In this document: positions 33,356 to 41,589 of the stretch, in pieces
Layout of the letters: the number at the start of each line of letters is the position of its first letter
How positions within the stretch are numbered: the stretch's first letter is position 1
NCBI RefSeq assembly: GCF_017168335.1
Contig: NZ_JABFAU010000005.1
Coordinates: 514,843-578,842 of the forward strand
DNA length: 64,000 nt
Origin: Rhodococcus sp. KRD162
GTDB taxonomy: Bacteria > Actinomycetota > Actinomycetes > Mycobacteriales > Mycobacteriaceae
Reading direction: 5' to 3'
Position numbers and translations under genes: made by a program
The notes under the pieces: model-generated
What the model was told of the DNA's origin: nothing
Database searches by the model: none
What the model saw: the letters and a program-made list of their open reading frames with translations, nothing else

Positions 33356-33982
33356 TTATACACTCACAGTGTTGTGGAAGTCGTTCTCGGCGGCCAGCAT
33401 CCCTGCGAACCACTCGTCCAGTGTTGCATCGTCCACACCGTCCATGAGGTCGACCTCGCGGGCGAGGGCGTCGACCTGCGCCACGAAGGCGGGGCGGGTG
33501 TGCATTTCGATCCACTCCTGCAGTGCCGGTTCGCGATCGACCGAGTTGTCGAGTGCTGTGCGGCACCAGGAGAGGTACAGGGTCTCCGCGGCGAACATCG
33601 CCACCAGAGCGGCGGCTCTGCCTTCTCGCCGAGCGAGACCCAGTGCGTAGTTCGACAGCACCGATGAGTTCTGGATCAACGTCTGCGCGTCACCGTCGTA
33701 CGGAAACTGTGCACGCAACCCGGCGAAGTATGTGCGTTGTTCGCCGACGAGGTTCGACAGCGACATCACGTGATCGGTTGCCTCGTCGAGCGATTCCGAT
33801 TCCGCAACCACGAGGCCGAGGATGCGCACCGCGGTGAGCACGAACGCTTCCTCGATCACCAGGTATCTCCGAAAGTGGTCCTCGCTCAACGTGCCGTCGA
33901 TCGAGTCGGTGACGAAGCGGACCGATCGCGCGGCATCGAGGTTGTGCTGTTGCCGCGCAATCAGTTCGGTGGATCGACTCAC
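33356..33982 (-). CDS. TenA-family protein
   Basis: 208 residues, all-helical TenA/thiaminase-II fold: SEDHFRRYLVIEEAFVLTAVRILGL (E and Y positions), and MFAAETLYLSWCRTAL near the C-terminus. The canonical active-site Cys (position 135 in TenA) is not clear, so this may be the TenA_E or a divergent group that handles aminopyrimidines or other amines. GTG start overlaps the stop of the GATase1-like gene. Last gene of the eight-gene operon; no thiamine biosynthesis gene or TPP riboswitch is nearby. Confidence 0.78.
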   Translation of the reverse strand: MSRSTELIARQQHNLDAARSVRFVTDSIDGTLSEDHFRRYLVIEEAFVLTAVRILGLVVAESESLDEATDHVMSLSNLVGEQRTYFAGLRAQFPYDGDAQTLIQNSSVLSNYALGLARREGRAAALVAMFAAETLYLSWCRTALDNSVDREPALQEWIEMHTRPAFVAQVDALAREVDLMDGVDDATLDEWFAGMLAAENDFHNTVSV

Positions 33983-34731
33983 TTCTGGGACAACCACGAG
34001 ATCAGGCCGTCGAACAGATCGGTGTATCCAGGCCACTGCTCGCAGAACTCCGGCGGTGCCCAGTGCGGCGAGCAGTCGGAGGTGAAGACGGCCGAGCGAC
34101 CCTGGCCGTAGGAGGCCGCCGCGACGAGCGGATCACCGTTGATGGTGGCGGGTACGGCAACTCCCTCCTTGGCAATCACCCTGTTGTAGCCCAGCAGTGC
34201 GGGCCATTCGGTACCACTTGCGCTCACGATGGGGTGCGTGCCATCGACCACCACGGGCACCATGCCGCCGGGGGTCTCCACGCGATCGTCCTCGGCGAGC
34301 ATCGTCACCGGCAGTACGTCTGCGAGTGCGGTCTGTCGAAACGCTGCTCGGGCCTGGAATCCCGAGAACGAGAGGTATCCGCCGATCATCATCAGCGCAC
34401 CGCCGCCGTGCACCCAGTCTCGGAGCGCGACCAGTCGATCGTCACCGGCCTGAAAGCGGTCGAAGACGCTGGGTGCGAGCTGAATCGAGTTGGCTCCGAT
34501 GTCGGAGAGCACGATGACGTCGTAGGCGGCCAGGGCCTCTGCGCTGCCCGGGAACTGGGTCGGTACCAGGTGCGCAGGCATGTGCACAACCTCGTGGCCG
34601 CGGGAGATCAGAGCATCTTTGAGCGGCCCGACGCCCTCGACGTAGGAATGCACGGTGAATTCGTCGACGCCTTTGACGTGGGTCGAGGTGGTCATCCAGC
34701 TTTCACCGGCGATCAGAACTTTCTTGCCCAT
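33979..34731 (-). CDS. GATase1-like (PF07090-type) protein
   Basis: 250 residues. Starts KKVLIAGESWMTTSTHVKGVDEFT, then DVIVLSDIGANSIQL, RDWVHGGGALMMIGGYLSFSG and SYGQGRSAVFTSDCSPHWAP. This is the glutamine-amidotransferase-like fold family with unknown activity; the SD/GG nucleophile elbow lacks a clear GATase Cys, so amidotransfer is unlikely. Found in sugar catabolic operons with phosphotriesterase-like proteins. Nine bp after the phosphotriesterase-like gene. Confidence 0.8.
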   Translation of the reverse strand: MGKKVLIAGESWMTTSTHVKGVDEFTVHSYVEGVGPLKDALISRGHEVVHMPAHLVPTQFPGSAEALAAYDVIVLSDIGANSIQLAPSVFDRFQAGDDRLVALRDWVHGGGALMMIGGYLSFSGFQARAAFRQTALADVLPVTMLAEDDRVETPGGMVPVVVDGTHPIVSASGTEWPALLGYNRVIAKEGVAVPATINGDPLVAAASYGQGRSAVFTSDCSPHWAPPEFCEQWPGYTDLFDGLISWLSQK

Positions 34732-34740
34732 GGTGGTTCT

Positions 34741-35769
34741 CTATCCTTTTCCGGCGCTCTCGAAGAGCGACCTGGGGTTGTCTCGCATGAGCGAGGAGAC
34801 GTGCTGTGGATCAATTCCGCTGCGCACCAGTCGTGCCGCGAACGAGACCGGTACGTAGGCCAAACCGTTGCCGCCGAAAGCGCGGAGCATCGATTTGAGG
34901 AACAGGTCGTGACTGAGGAGTAGTTGCCGCCGGTACCCTCCGCCGATGAGACCGGCGACCGCAAGAGCGGTGTCGGCGGGCGAGGGAGACTGCCCCTCGC
35001 CGGGGAACTCGAAGGGCATGCCGATCATGTCGAATTCCAGGTACACCCCGCGATCACCCAGTGCGCATTGGTAATCGGGATCATTGCCCGACGGGTCCAT
35101 GTGGCAGAGCACCACGGCACTCGGCTCGACACCCATCTCGTCTATGACGATGTCGAGCACCTCGTGCCCACGCCGTTGCCAGCCGGGAAGGTGAACGAAC
35201 AGGGGTACATCGACCTCTCGTTGGGCGACGCATGCGGCGCGCAGCGCCTTCGCCTCGGCGGTGGTGAACGAGGGCGAGACCCCGATCTCTCCGATCACGC
35301 CGGGTCTCGGTCCGTCATTGCAGGTGAACTCGGCGATCAGCCCCGACGCGAGATCGTCGACGCCGAGAGATGCGACCTCGGCGGGGTGTGTGGGCTCGAG
35401 ATACCACCCCGAGCCCATGACGACTCGGACGCCCGATTCGCGGGAGTACCGTTCCAAGATCTCGGGTCGACGCCCGATCCCCGGCGGTGTCAGATCGACG
35501 ATCGTCGAGCCACCGTTGTCGGCGAACGCTTTCAGGTCGGACAGCACGGCCACCGCGTCGTCCACTCGGCAATTGTCTGCGCTGTGATACGGGTTGTCGT
35601 GCAGAAGCCAGGCGTGCTGGGCCGAGATCGGTCCGGAGAGTAGCTGCGCCACCGTAGGATCGGGTGATTCGGAGTAGGCCACCGAGGCATCGTTGTGCAG
35701 ATGCTCGTGCGGCAGAACCAGCCCCAGTTCGCTGGAATCGACCGATCCGGTGACCGTCTGGACTATCAC
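34741..35769 (-). CDS. Phosphotriesterase-related amidohydrolase
   Basis: 342 residues, TIM-barrel metal hydrolase of the PTE/Php type. Metal ligands: LPHEHLHND (HxH), GEIGVSPSF (Glu bridging in place of carboxylated Lys), PLFVHLPG (His), LCHMDPSGND (His), LLSHDLFLK (Asp). Members hydrolyse lactones, phospho-sugar lactones or organophosphates. GTG start overlaps the permease stop (GTGA). In this operon it may open a sugar lactone (inference). Confidence 0.86.
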   Translation of the reverse strand: MIVQTVTGSVDSSELGLVLPHEHLHNDASVAYSESPDPTVAQLLSGPISAQHAWLLHDNPYHSADNCRVDDAVAVLSDLKAFADNGGSTIVDLTPPGIGRRPEILERYSRESGVRVVMGSGWYLEPTHPAEVASLGVDDLASGLIAEFTCNDGPRPGVIGEIGVSPSFTTAEAKALRAACVAQREVDVPLFVHLPGWQRRGHEVLDIVIDEMGVEPSAVVLCHMDPSGNDPDYQCALGDRGVYLEFDMIGMPFEFPGEGQSPSPADTALAVAGLIGGGYRRQLLLSHDLFLKSMLRAFGGNGLAYVPVSFAARLVRSGIDPQHVSSLMRDNPRSLFESAGKG

Positions 35770-36800
35770 TGTCTACCCGGTGCGTTCTGTAGGTGCTTGA
35801 ACAGCGACGCCAGCGACTGCCCACGCATGTTGATCCAGATGGCCACGAGCAGAACGATTCCGGTGATGATGGGGGTCAGGAAGGGGCTGACACCCAGCAG
35901 GGTCAGTCCGTTGGCGATGATGCCGGTGAGAACGGCACCGATCACAGTACCGATCACAGTGCCCCGCCCGCCGAACAGGTTGGTGCCGCCGAGTACAACC
36001 GCTGTGATGACGGTGAGTTCGAAACCGTTGGCGGAGTTGGCGGAGCCGGATCCGAGCCGTGCGGCGATGAGCAGGCCGGCGATACCGGCAGCCAGACCGG
36101 TGAACACCAGCGTCATCATCAGCACTCGGCGGGTGTTGACACCGGAGCGTCGAACGGACTCGACGTTGGAGCCGATGCCAGTGACGTAGCGGCCGAAACG
36201 GGTGCGGCCCAGAGTGACTGCGCCGATGATCACCACGGCCAGCGCAACCCAAGCACTCGCCGAGAATCCCAGCCAGGATGCGGTCCCGAGTTTCGCGAAG
36301 GCAGTGCTCGGGGGAATGGGAACAGAGAAGCCTTCGGTTCGATACAGCGCGATGCCGCGGATGATGGACAGCGTGGCGAGGGTGACGATGAACGGCGGAA
36401 TACCTTGATACGCCGCGAGCCAACCGTTGACCAGTCCCCATGCCGCGCCCATCAGCGGTGCTGCGACGAAAACGACCGAGGAGTCGACGCCGGCAGAGAT
36501 GAGTTCGGCGCTCATTGCGGCGACGAAGGCGACTGTTGCACCGACGGAGAGGTCGATCTGGCCGGTGGTGATCACGAACGTCATCGCGACGGCGATGATC
36601 AGGACCGGTGCGATCTGCGTCGCGAGGTTGGAAATGTTGGTGAACGTCAGGAACGACGACGTCGTGACCGAGAAGACGATGGCGACCGCCACCGTGACCG
36701 CCAGCATGGCCAGCGTCGGCTTGTTGGTTTGCTGCCACAGTGAGGGCCGCGCAGCGAGTTTCGTGACGCTCGGCTGGGCGGTCTTGTCGACAGTGATCAT
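35766..36800 (-). CDS. Sugar ABC transporter permease, RbsC-like
   Basis: 344 residues, about nine hydrophobic spans. The RbsC family motifs are present: FVITTGQIDLSVGATVAFVA, NGWLAAYQGIPPFIVTLATLSI, and VLGGTNLFGGRGTVIGTVIGA. A single permease, so it should work as a homodimer. ATG overlaps the ATPase gene stop (ATGA). Transports the sugar-like ligand delivered by the lipoprotein encoded at 37584. Confidence 0.92.
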   Translation of the reverse strand: MITVDKTAQPSVTKLAARPSLWQQTNKPTLAMLAVTVAVAIVFSVTTSSFLTFTNISNLATQIAPVLIIAVAMTFVITTGQIDLSVGATVAFVAAMSAELISAGVDSSVVFVAAPLMGAAWGLVNGWLAAYQGIPPFIVTLATLSIIRGIALYRTEGFSVPIPPSTAFAKLGTASWLGFSASAWVALAVVIIGAVTLGRTRFGRYVTGIGSNVESVRRSGVNTRRVLMMTLVFTGLAAGIAGLLIAARLGSGSANSANGFELTVITAVVLGGTNLFGGRGTVIGTVIGAVLTGIIANGLTLLGVSPFLTPIITGIVLLVAIWINMRGQSLASLFKHLQNAPGRQ

Positions 36801-37579
36801 GGTCGGCCTTCCGTCGTGGACGGTGAACGCTGGGGAACCGGAGTGCGAGTGATCAAGCCGACGAGCGACTCGATGTTCAGATCCCCGATCGGTTCGTCGT
36901 CCACGCTCTGCCCCTCGTACATGACGGTGATGCGGTCGCAGACTCGGAACAGATCCTGCAGGCGGTGCGTCACCAGAATGACGCCGACGCCTTGGGCGGC
37001 AACGTCCGTGATCAGTTTGAGCACTGATTCCACTTCGGCGACAGCCAGTGCGGCGGTCGGTTCGTCGAGGATCAACACGTCGGGTCGGAACGACACGGCG
37101 CGGGCGATGGCGACCGTCTGCCGCTGTCCGCCCGAGAGTTGTCCGATCTCCTGGTACGTGGACTTCACCTTCACGTGCAGGTCCGCGAGGATCTTCGCGG
37201 CGCGTTCGTGCATGCCGTGACGGTCCAGGAACGGTCCTTTGCGAGGTTCCCGTCCGAGAAACAGGTTGCTCGCGACGTCGAGGGTGTCGCACAACGCCAG
37301 GTCCTGATAGACGATCCCGATCTTCTGCTGTTGTGCATCCAGTGGCGTCGAGAAACGAACCGGTTGTCCGTTGACTCGCATCTCACCACCGTCGTGTTGA
37401 ACGGCGCCGGCAAGGATTTTCATGAGCGTCGACTTGCCGGCGCCGTTGTCTCCGACGACTCCGAGTACTTCGCCGCGGGAGAGCCGAAGATCGACTCCCT
37501 GCAACGATTTCACCGGGCCGTACGATTTGGTGATTCCCGATAGTTCGATCAGTGGTGTGGTCGGATCATGTTGTGCCAT
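36797..37579 (-). CDS. Sugar ABC transporter ATP-binding protein, single-domain
   Basis: 260 residues from ATG 37579. Walker A GDNGAGKST, Q-loop IVYQDLAL, signature LSGGQRQTVAIARA, Walker B VLILDEPTAAL, switch His in VTHR. Ribose-type transporters often use a tandem two-domain ATPase (RbsA); this is a single-domain protein like XylG/FrcA-type half-ATPases. GGAG lies 11 bases upstream. Confidence 0.92.
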   Translation of the reverse strand: MAQHDPTTPLIELSGITKSYGPVKSLQGVDLRLSRGEVLGVVGDNGAGKSTLMKILAGAVQHDGGEMRVNGQPVRFSTPLDAQQQKIGIVYQDLALCDTLDVASNLFLGREPRKGPFLDRHGMHERAAKILADLHVKVKSTYQEIGQLSGGQRQTVAIARAVSFRPDVLILDEPTAALAVAEVESVLKLITDVAAQGVGVILVTHRLQDLFRVCDRITVMYEGQSVDDEPIGDLNIESLVGLITRTPVPQRSPSTTEGRP

Positions 37580-37583
37580 AGAG

Positions 37584-38597
37584 CTACTTCTCCAGGTAGT
37601 ACATGTAGTCGCCAACGTTGGCTGGGGTGACTATCTGCGTCGGGACCGGAATGTCTGCGGGCACGGTGCCTCCGCAGCTCAGGTCGATGGCGGAGTTCAT
37701 TGCTTCGTATCCGAACTCGAAGGTGTTCTGCTGTACGACGCCTTCGAGCCAACCCGCCTGCAGTGCAGCGACGGCTTGATCCGACAGGTCCCAGCCGACG
37801 GCCTTGATTCGGTCCTGTGCGTTTTGGCTGTTCACTGCGGCGACCAGGCCGATCAGCGCGGGTTCGCCGGTGGCATAGACGTACTCCATGTCCGGGTTGC
37901 CGGTGAGTAGGTTCTCCGCTGCGGTCTGCGCGTTTTCCTGAATGTTGCGGCCGTCGACCACGGTTCCCACGGTCATGCCGGCGGCGGTGACGGTGTCGGT
38001 GAAGCCCTTCTGGCGTTCGAGCTGGATGGTGCTGTTGAGCGCACTGACGATGCCGACGGTCCCGGTGTCGTTCGCGAGCTCGGCCAGCTTGTCGCCGATC
38101 TGAGCACCTCCCTCGGCGTTCGCAGTGCCCACCTGGGTCGAGATACCAGGTGCATCGACGATGGCATCGACGGCCACCACCGGGATTCCGGCCGCGGCGG
38201 CCTTGGCGACGGAGGGCTTGATGCCGTCGGTGTCGATCGCGGCGACGATGATGGCGTCGACATCGGAGGCGATGAGGTTGTCGAAGGCATTGGCCTGCGT
38301 GACGGAATCGTCGTTGCCGCTGATGATCTGGAGGTCGACGCCGGCTTCGTCGGCCACCCTCTGTGCAGCGCTGTTGATCTGGTTGAAGAACAGTGCCTGC
38401 AGATTGATCGTCACCAGGCCGACCTTGAGGCTGCCGGTCTTGCCCTCGCACGTGTCAGCGACCCGAGAAGGCCCAGGAATGGAGGACGCGGCCGAGTCAG
38501 TGCCGCCCGTGGTGTCGCTGGTGGAGGCGGAGTCGCAGGACGTGAGGGTGAGGGCGAGTGCTGCACCGAGAACGAGGGGGAGTGCGCGTTTGATCAT
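37584..38597 (-). CDS. Substrate-binding lipoprotein of sugar ABC transporter
   Basis: 337 residues with signal peptide and lipobox LTSC (Cys21). Periplasmic-binding-protein type I fold: VGLVTINLQALFFNQINSAAQ, ASDVDAIIVAAIDTDGIKP, GIPVVAVDAIV, and KAVGWDLSDQAVAALQAGWL. This layout is that of ribose/allose-type binding proteins, so the ligand is likely a pentose, nucleoside or similar compound. ATG overlaps the kinase gene stop. Confidence 0.92.
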   Translation of the reverse strand: MIKRALPLVLGAALALTLTSCDSASTSDTTGGTDSAASSIPGPSRVADTCEGKTGSLKVGLVTINLQALFFNQINSAAQRVADEAGVDLQIISGNDDSVTQANAFDNLIASDVDAIIVAAIDTDGIKPSVAKAAAAGIPVVAVDAIVDAPGISTQVGTANAEGGAQIGDKLAELANDTGTVGIVSALNSTIQLERQKGFTDTVTAAGMTVGTVVDGRNIQENAQTAAENLLTGNPDMEYVYATGEPALIGLVAAVNSQNAQDRIKAVGWDLSDQAVAALQAGWLEGVVQQNTFEFGYEAMNSAIDLSCGGTVPADIPVPTQIVTPANVGDYMYYLEK

Positions 38598-39490
38598 CGG
38601 ATCTCCTGAAGGTCGACAGTGGCGGGGGTGGCGGTGAAATTGTTCAGTTCGGTGATGCTGGGGCATCCGCGTGGTCCGGCGGTCGCGCAGGCCAGAGCTG
38701 CCGAGACTCCGGCGAGTCGGGCTGCCCGAGCCGGGGGTTCGCCTGCGTCGATGAAGGCGATGTAGGTGCCGCAGAAGCAGTCTCCGGCACCGACGGCGTC
38801 GACGACGTCGACCGGTACAGCGGGTTCGGTGATCGTCTCACCCGAGGGTGTCACCAGCGTCCACCCGTGTTCGCCGTCGGTGACGACGAGGTGGGTGTCG
38901 TACTGGGCGGTCAGCGTCGACCACCGTTCGGCGTCTATGCCGAAGCTGTTCTGCCACAGGCTGCGTCCGACGATGACGTGATCGGCGAGGGCGAAGGCAT
39001 GCAATGCGGCATCGCGATCGTCGCATCCGTCGAGGTCGATGGCCAGGCTGACATTGTCGGGTAGCTCGGGTGGGAGCATCGCCGCTCGGTAGCCGTCGAC
39101 GAACAGCCGTCCGCCGTCGGCGGAGAGCGTGGTCAGGACGGAGGCCAGGCGTCGAGTGTCGTTGGGATCGTCCTGGCTGATGATCGAACGGTCGCCACCG
39201 TCGGCGATGAGAACGACTGCGGTGGAGAGAAATGCATCGCGCGGTGACCAGCTGGTATCGACTCCGTCGCGTTCGAGGCCGGCGAGGAATTCGCTGGACC
39301 TGGCATCGGGGCCGACTGCGCCGGCGAAGGCGACGCGGGCACCCATGCGGGCTGCAGCGACCGCGGCGTTTGCGGTCATGCCGCCGTCGATGGCGTCGAT
39401 GGCGGTTGCCTGCACCCGCTCTCCGAGTACCGGTACATGGGGAACGTGAACCGTCACATCGTTGTTGGCGTAGCCGAAGAAGACGATCAT
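38594..39490 (-). CDS. PfkB-family carbohydrate kinase
   Basis: 298 residues, ribokinase fold. GGMTANAAVAAARMGARVAFAGAVG near the N-terminus, and the C-terminal PfkB signature DVVDAVGAGDCFCGTYIAFI with the catalytic Asp in GAGD. Phosphorylates a sugar or nucleoside entering by the ABC transporter. It lies three bp after the BtpA-like gene. Confidence 0.9.
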   Translation of the reverse strand: MIVFFGYANNDVTVHVPHVPVLGERVQATAIDAIDGGMTANAAVAAARMGARVAFAGAVGPDARSSEFLAGLERDGVDTSWSPRDAFLSTAVVLIADGGDRSIISQDDPNDTRRLASVLTTLSADGGRLFVDGYRAAMLPPELPDNVSLAIDLDGCDDRDAALHAFALADHVIVGRSLWQNSFGIDAERWSTLTAQYDTHLVVTDGEHGWTLVTPSGETITEPAVPVDVVDAVGAGDCFCGTYIAFIDAGEPPARAARLAGVSAALACATAGPRGCPSITELNNFTATPATVDLQEIR

Positions 39491-39493
39491 CTG

Positions 39494-40360
39494 CTACTTC
39501 CCTGCGGCGGTGGCGACGGCGCGGACCTTCTCGCCTGCGACGCGACCCCACCAGCGGGCGTTGTCCTTCACCGAGGAGGCGATGATGGCCCCGTCGCATT
39601 CCTTCATCAGCTCGCCCACGTTGGCGGCGGTGATGCCGGATCCGATGATGACGGGGAGTGTGGTGTTGTTCTTGATCACCGAGACCTCGTCCACGGAGGC
39701 GGCGTCGCCCGTGCGTGAACCGGTGGCGATGAGGACATCGGCGTCGAAGAACTCGGCGTCCTCGGTCTGTTCTGCGATGGTGCGGTCTGCCACAATGGCG
39801 TGCGCACCGTGTTTGACGTGCACATCCGCGAAGATCTTGACGGGGTCGGCACCGATACGGTGCCGGAAGCGCGTGGTTCTGGCGGCCTGGCCCTCGATGA
39901 ATCCCTCGTTGGCGATATAGGCGTTGGCCCACTGGTTGACCCGGACGAAGCTTGCGCCTGCCGCCCATGCTGCGGCCACGCCGCATTCACCGGCATTGGA
40001 CAGGATGCTCACGCCGACGCGGCTGCCGAAATCGCCGACGACGGCGGCAGTCACGACACCCATGCTGGCCGCGGTTTCGTAACCGTGTTCGCCCGGCTTG
40101 AGAAAGGGTATGTCCCAATGGTTCTCGACGATCACGCCATCGAACCCGTTGTCGATGTAGGCGTGTGCCTCGGCCAGGGCGAACTCGGAGATCTCGTCGA
40201 CCGGCCGGCCCTTGTAGTGCGGGCTGCCAGGCAGTGCGGGCAGGTGGATGGCACCGATGAGCGCCGGTGTCGAGGCGAACATCTCGGCCAGTGCCGACGG
40301 CTTGCTCGGAAAGACACCCAGCGAGGGGGCTGGGTTTCGGTCCGACGGGGACGTGCTCAC
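39494..40360 (-). CDS. BtpA/SgcQ-family protein
   Basis: 288 residues, BtpA family TIM barrel: LIGAIHLPALPGSPHYKG, GFDGVIVENHWDIPF, VGVSILSNAGECGVAAAWAAGASFVRVN, KIFADVHVKHG and VIIGSGITAANVGELM. The family is named from a photosystem I biogenesis factor, but E. coli SgcQ-type members sit in sugar operons and are predicted nucleosidases or phosphosugar aldolases. The GTG at 40360 has GGAG eight bases upstream. First gene of the operon. Confidence 0.88.
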   Translation of the reverse strand: MSTSPSDRNPAPSLGVFPSKPSALAEMFASTPALIGAIHLPALPGSPHYKGRPVDEISEFALAEAHAYIDNGFDGVIVENHWDIPFLKPGEHGYETAASMGVVTAAVVGDFGSRVGVSILSNAGECGVAAAWAAGASFVRVNQWANAYIANEGFIEGQAARTTRFRHRIGADPVKIFADVHVKHGAHAIVADRTIAEQTEDAEFFDADVLIATGSRTGDAASVDEVSVIKNNTTLPVIIGSGITAANVGELMKECDGAIIASSVKDNARWWGRVAGEKVRAVATAAGK

Positions 40361-40399
40361 GTAGGGGGCTCCTCGGGTGTAGACCTCGGCGACAGGCGA

Positions 40400-40413
40400 T
40401 GTAATCGATTGCC
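40400..40413. promoter_or_regulatory. LacI-type operator O1
   Basis: TGTAATCGATTGCC, centred on CG with A/T-rich flanks, the form of LacI/PurR-family operators. Forty bp upstream of the BtpA-like gene start; likely overlaps the operon promoter. Confidence 0.6.
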
Positions 40414-40475
40414 TTGTATGTATGCACCGTAAGGGATCGACACCGGTCCGTGTCAAGGAATTCTCAATTCGTTTA

Positions 40476-40489
40476 TGTAAACGATTACC
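40476..40489. promoter_or_regulatory. LacI-type operator O2
   Basis: TGTAAACGATTACC, sharing TGTAA.CGATT.CC with O1, 76 bp away. It lies 75 bp upstream of the divergent lacI-type gene, so the regulator probably also controls itself. Two operators allow DNA looping. Confidence 0.65.
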
Positions 40490-40563
40490 TCTATTGTGTA
40501 AACAGCGCCGCAAGCGACCGAACGGTTCGATAGCCTCGGGTCCACAGTGAGAGTAGGAGTCGG

Positions 40564-41589
40564 ATGCGTAAAGCAACCATTCGCGACGTTGCGGAGCGCG
40601 CGGGCGTTTCGACGGCCACAGTGTCCAGGGCGCTCTCGGGCTCACGTCCAGTCTCGGAGGACGTCGCCGCGACCATCCGGCAGGCAGCCGAGGAGCTCGG
40701 CTATTCGGGCAACATCATCGCTAGCTCTCTGCGCCGCAACAGGACCGACACCATCGGGATGGTGGTGCCGAGCATCGCCAACCCGTTCTTCACCTCGCTC
40801 GTCGTCAACGTCGAACACGTCCTCTCGCAGCGTGGACTGCAGTTGTTCCTCTGCGATTCTCGATCCGATCCGGACGTCGAAGCACAACGGCTGCGCAGTC
40901 TGGTATCGCGTCAGGTCGACGGCATCATCATCAGCCCGTGCCACGGCGAGCGGTCCGCCGAGGCCGTGCGCACGTCCGCGCGTGCCATTCCTGTCGTTCA
41001 GCTCGACCGCTTCGCGCTCGACACCCACACCGACTGGGTCGGCGTCGACGACGACGCCGCACAGGCCCTACTGATGGATCACCTCGTTGCGCTGGAAGTT
41101 CGGAGTGCTGCCTTCATCAGCTCCGAGTTGACGAACTCGTCGACAGAGTTGCGGCGAGCTGGGTTCTTTCGACATGCACAGCGGGTCGGTATCGAGACCC
41201 GAGACGAGTGGACGCTGTTGGGTGACTACTCGATCGACTGGGGACGCGAGTCGTCCCGGTCGATACTCGAGGCCACGTCACGACCCGATGCGGTGGTGTG
41301 CGCAGACGACCTGATCGCGCTCGGTGTCCTGCAGAGTTGTCAGGCGCTCGGGCTGTCGGTTCCGGCCGATGTCATGGTGACCGGATTCGACGATATTCCG
41401 TTCTCGGCGTTGAGTAATCCGCCGTTGACCACCATCCGTCAGCCGCAGGAGCGCATCGCGGCGGAGGCTACTCGGCTGCTGGATCAGGCGATGAACAGTG
41501 ACGAGACCGGGACCGCACACATCGCTCTGCAGCCGGAGTTGGTGATCCGTCAATCGACGGTCGGCCAGGCCCGAGTCACCGCACTGTAG
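40564..41589 (+). CDS. LacI-family transcriptional regulator
   Basis: 341 residues. N-terminal helix-turn-helix ATIRDVAERAGVSTATVSRALSG and hinge, then the ligand-binding periplasmic-protein-like core (TIGMVVPSIANPFFTSLV, SRQVDGIIISPC, VTGFDDIPFSALSNPPLTTIRQP). AGGAG before ATG 40564. Divergent from the eight-gene operon and most likely its repressor, responding to the transported compound or a metabolite. Its 3' end overlaps the convergent M20 peptidase gene by 40 bp. Confidence 0.93.
   Translation: MRKATIRDVAERAGVSTATVSRALSGSRPVSEDVAATIRQAAEELGYSGNIIASSLRRNRTDTIGMVVPSIANPFFTSLVVNVEHVLSQRGLQLFLCDSRSDPDVEAQRLRSLVSRQVDGIIISPCHGERSAEAVRTSARAIPVVQLDRFALDTHTDWVGVDDDAAQALLMDHLVALEVRSAAFISSELTNSSTELRRAGFFRHAQRVGIETRDEWTLLGDYSIDWGRESSRSILEATSRPDAVVCADDLIALGVLQSCQALGLSVPADVMVTGFDDIPFSALSNPPLTTIRQPQERIAAEATRLLDQAMNSDETGTAHIALQPELVIRQSTVGQARVTAL

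Noticed and set aside
34741-35769. Specific organophosphate-degrading enzyme
   Set aside because: The metal ligands fit the wider PTE/lactonase superfamily, and the operon context is sugar-like; nothing points to organophosphates.
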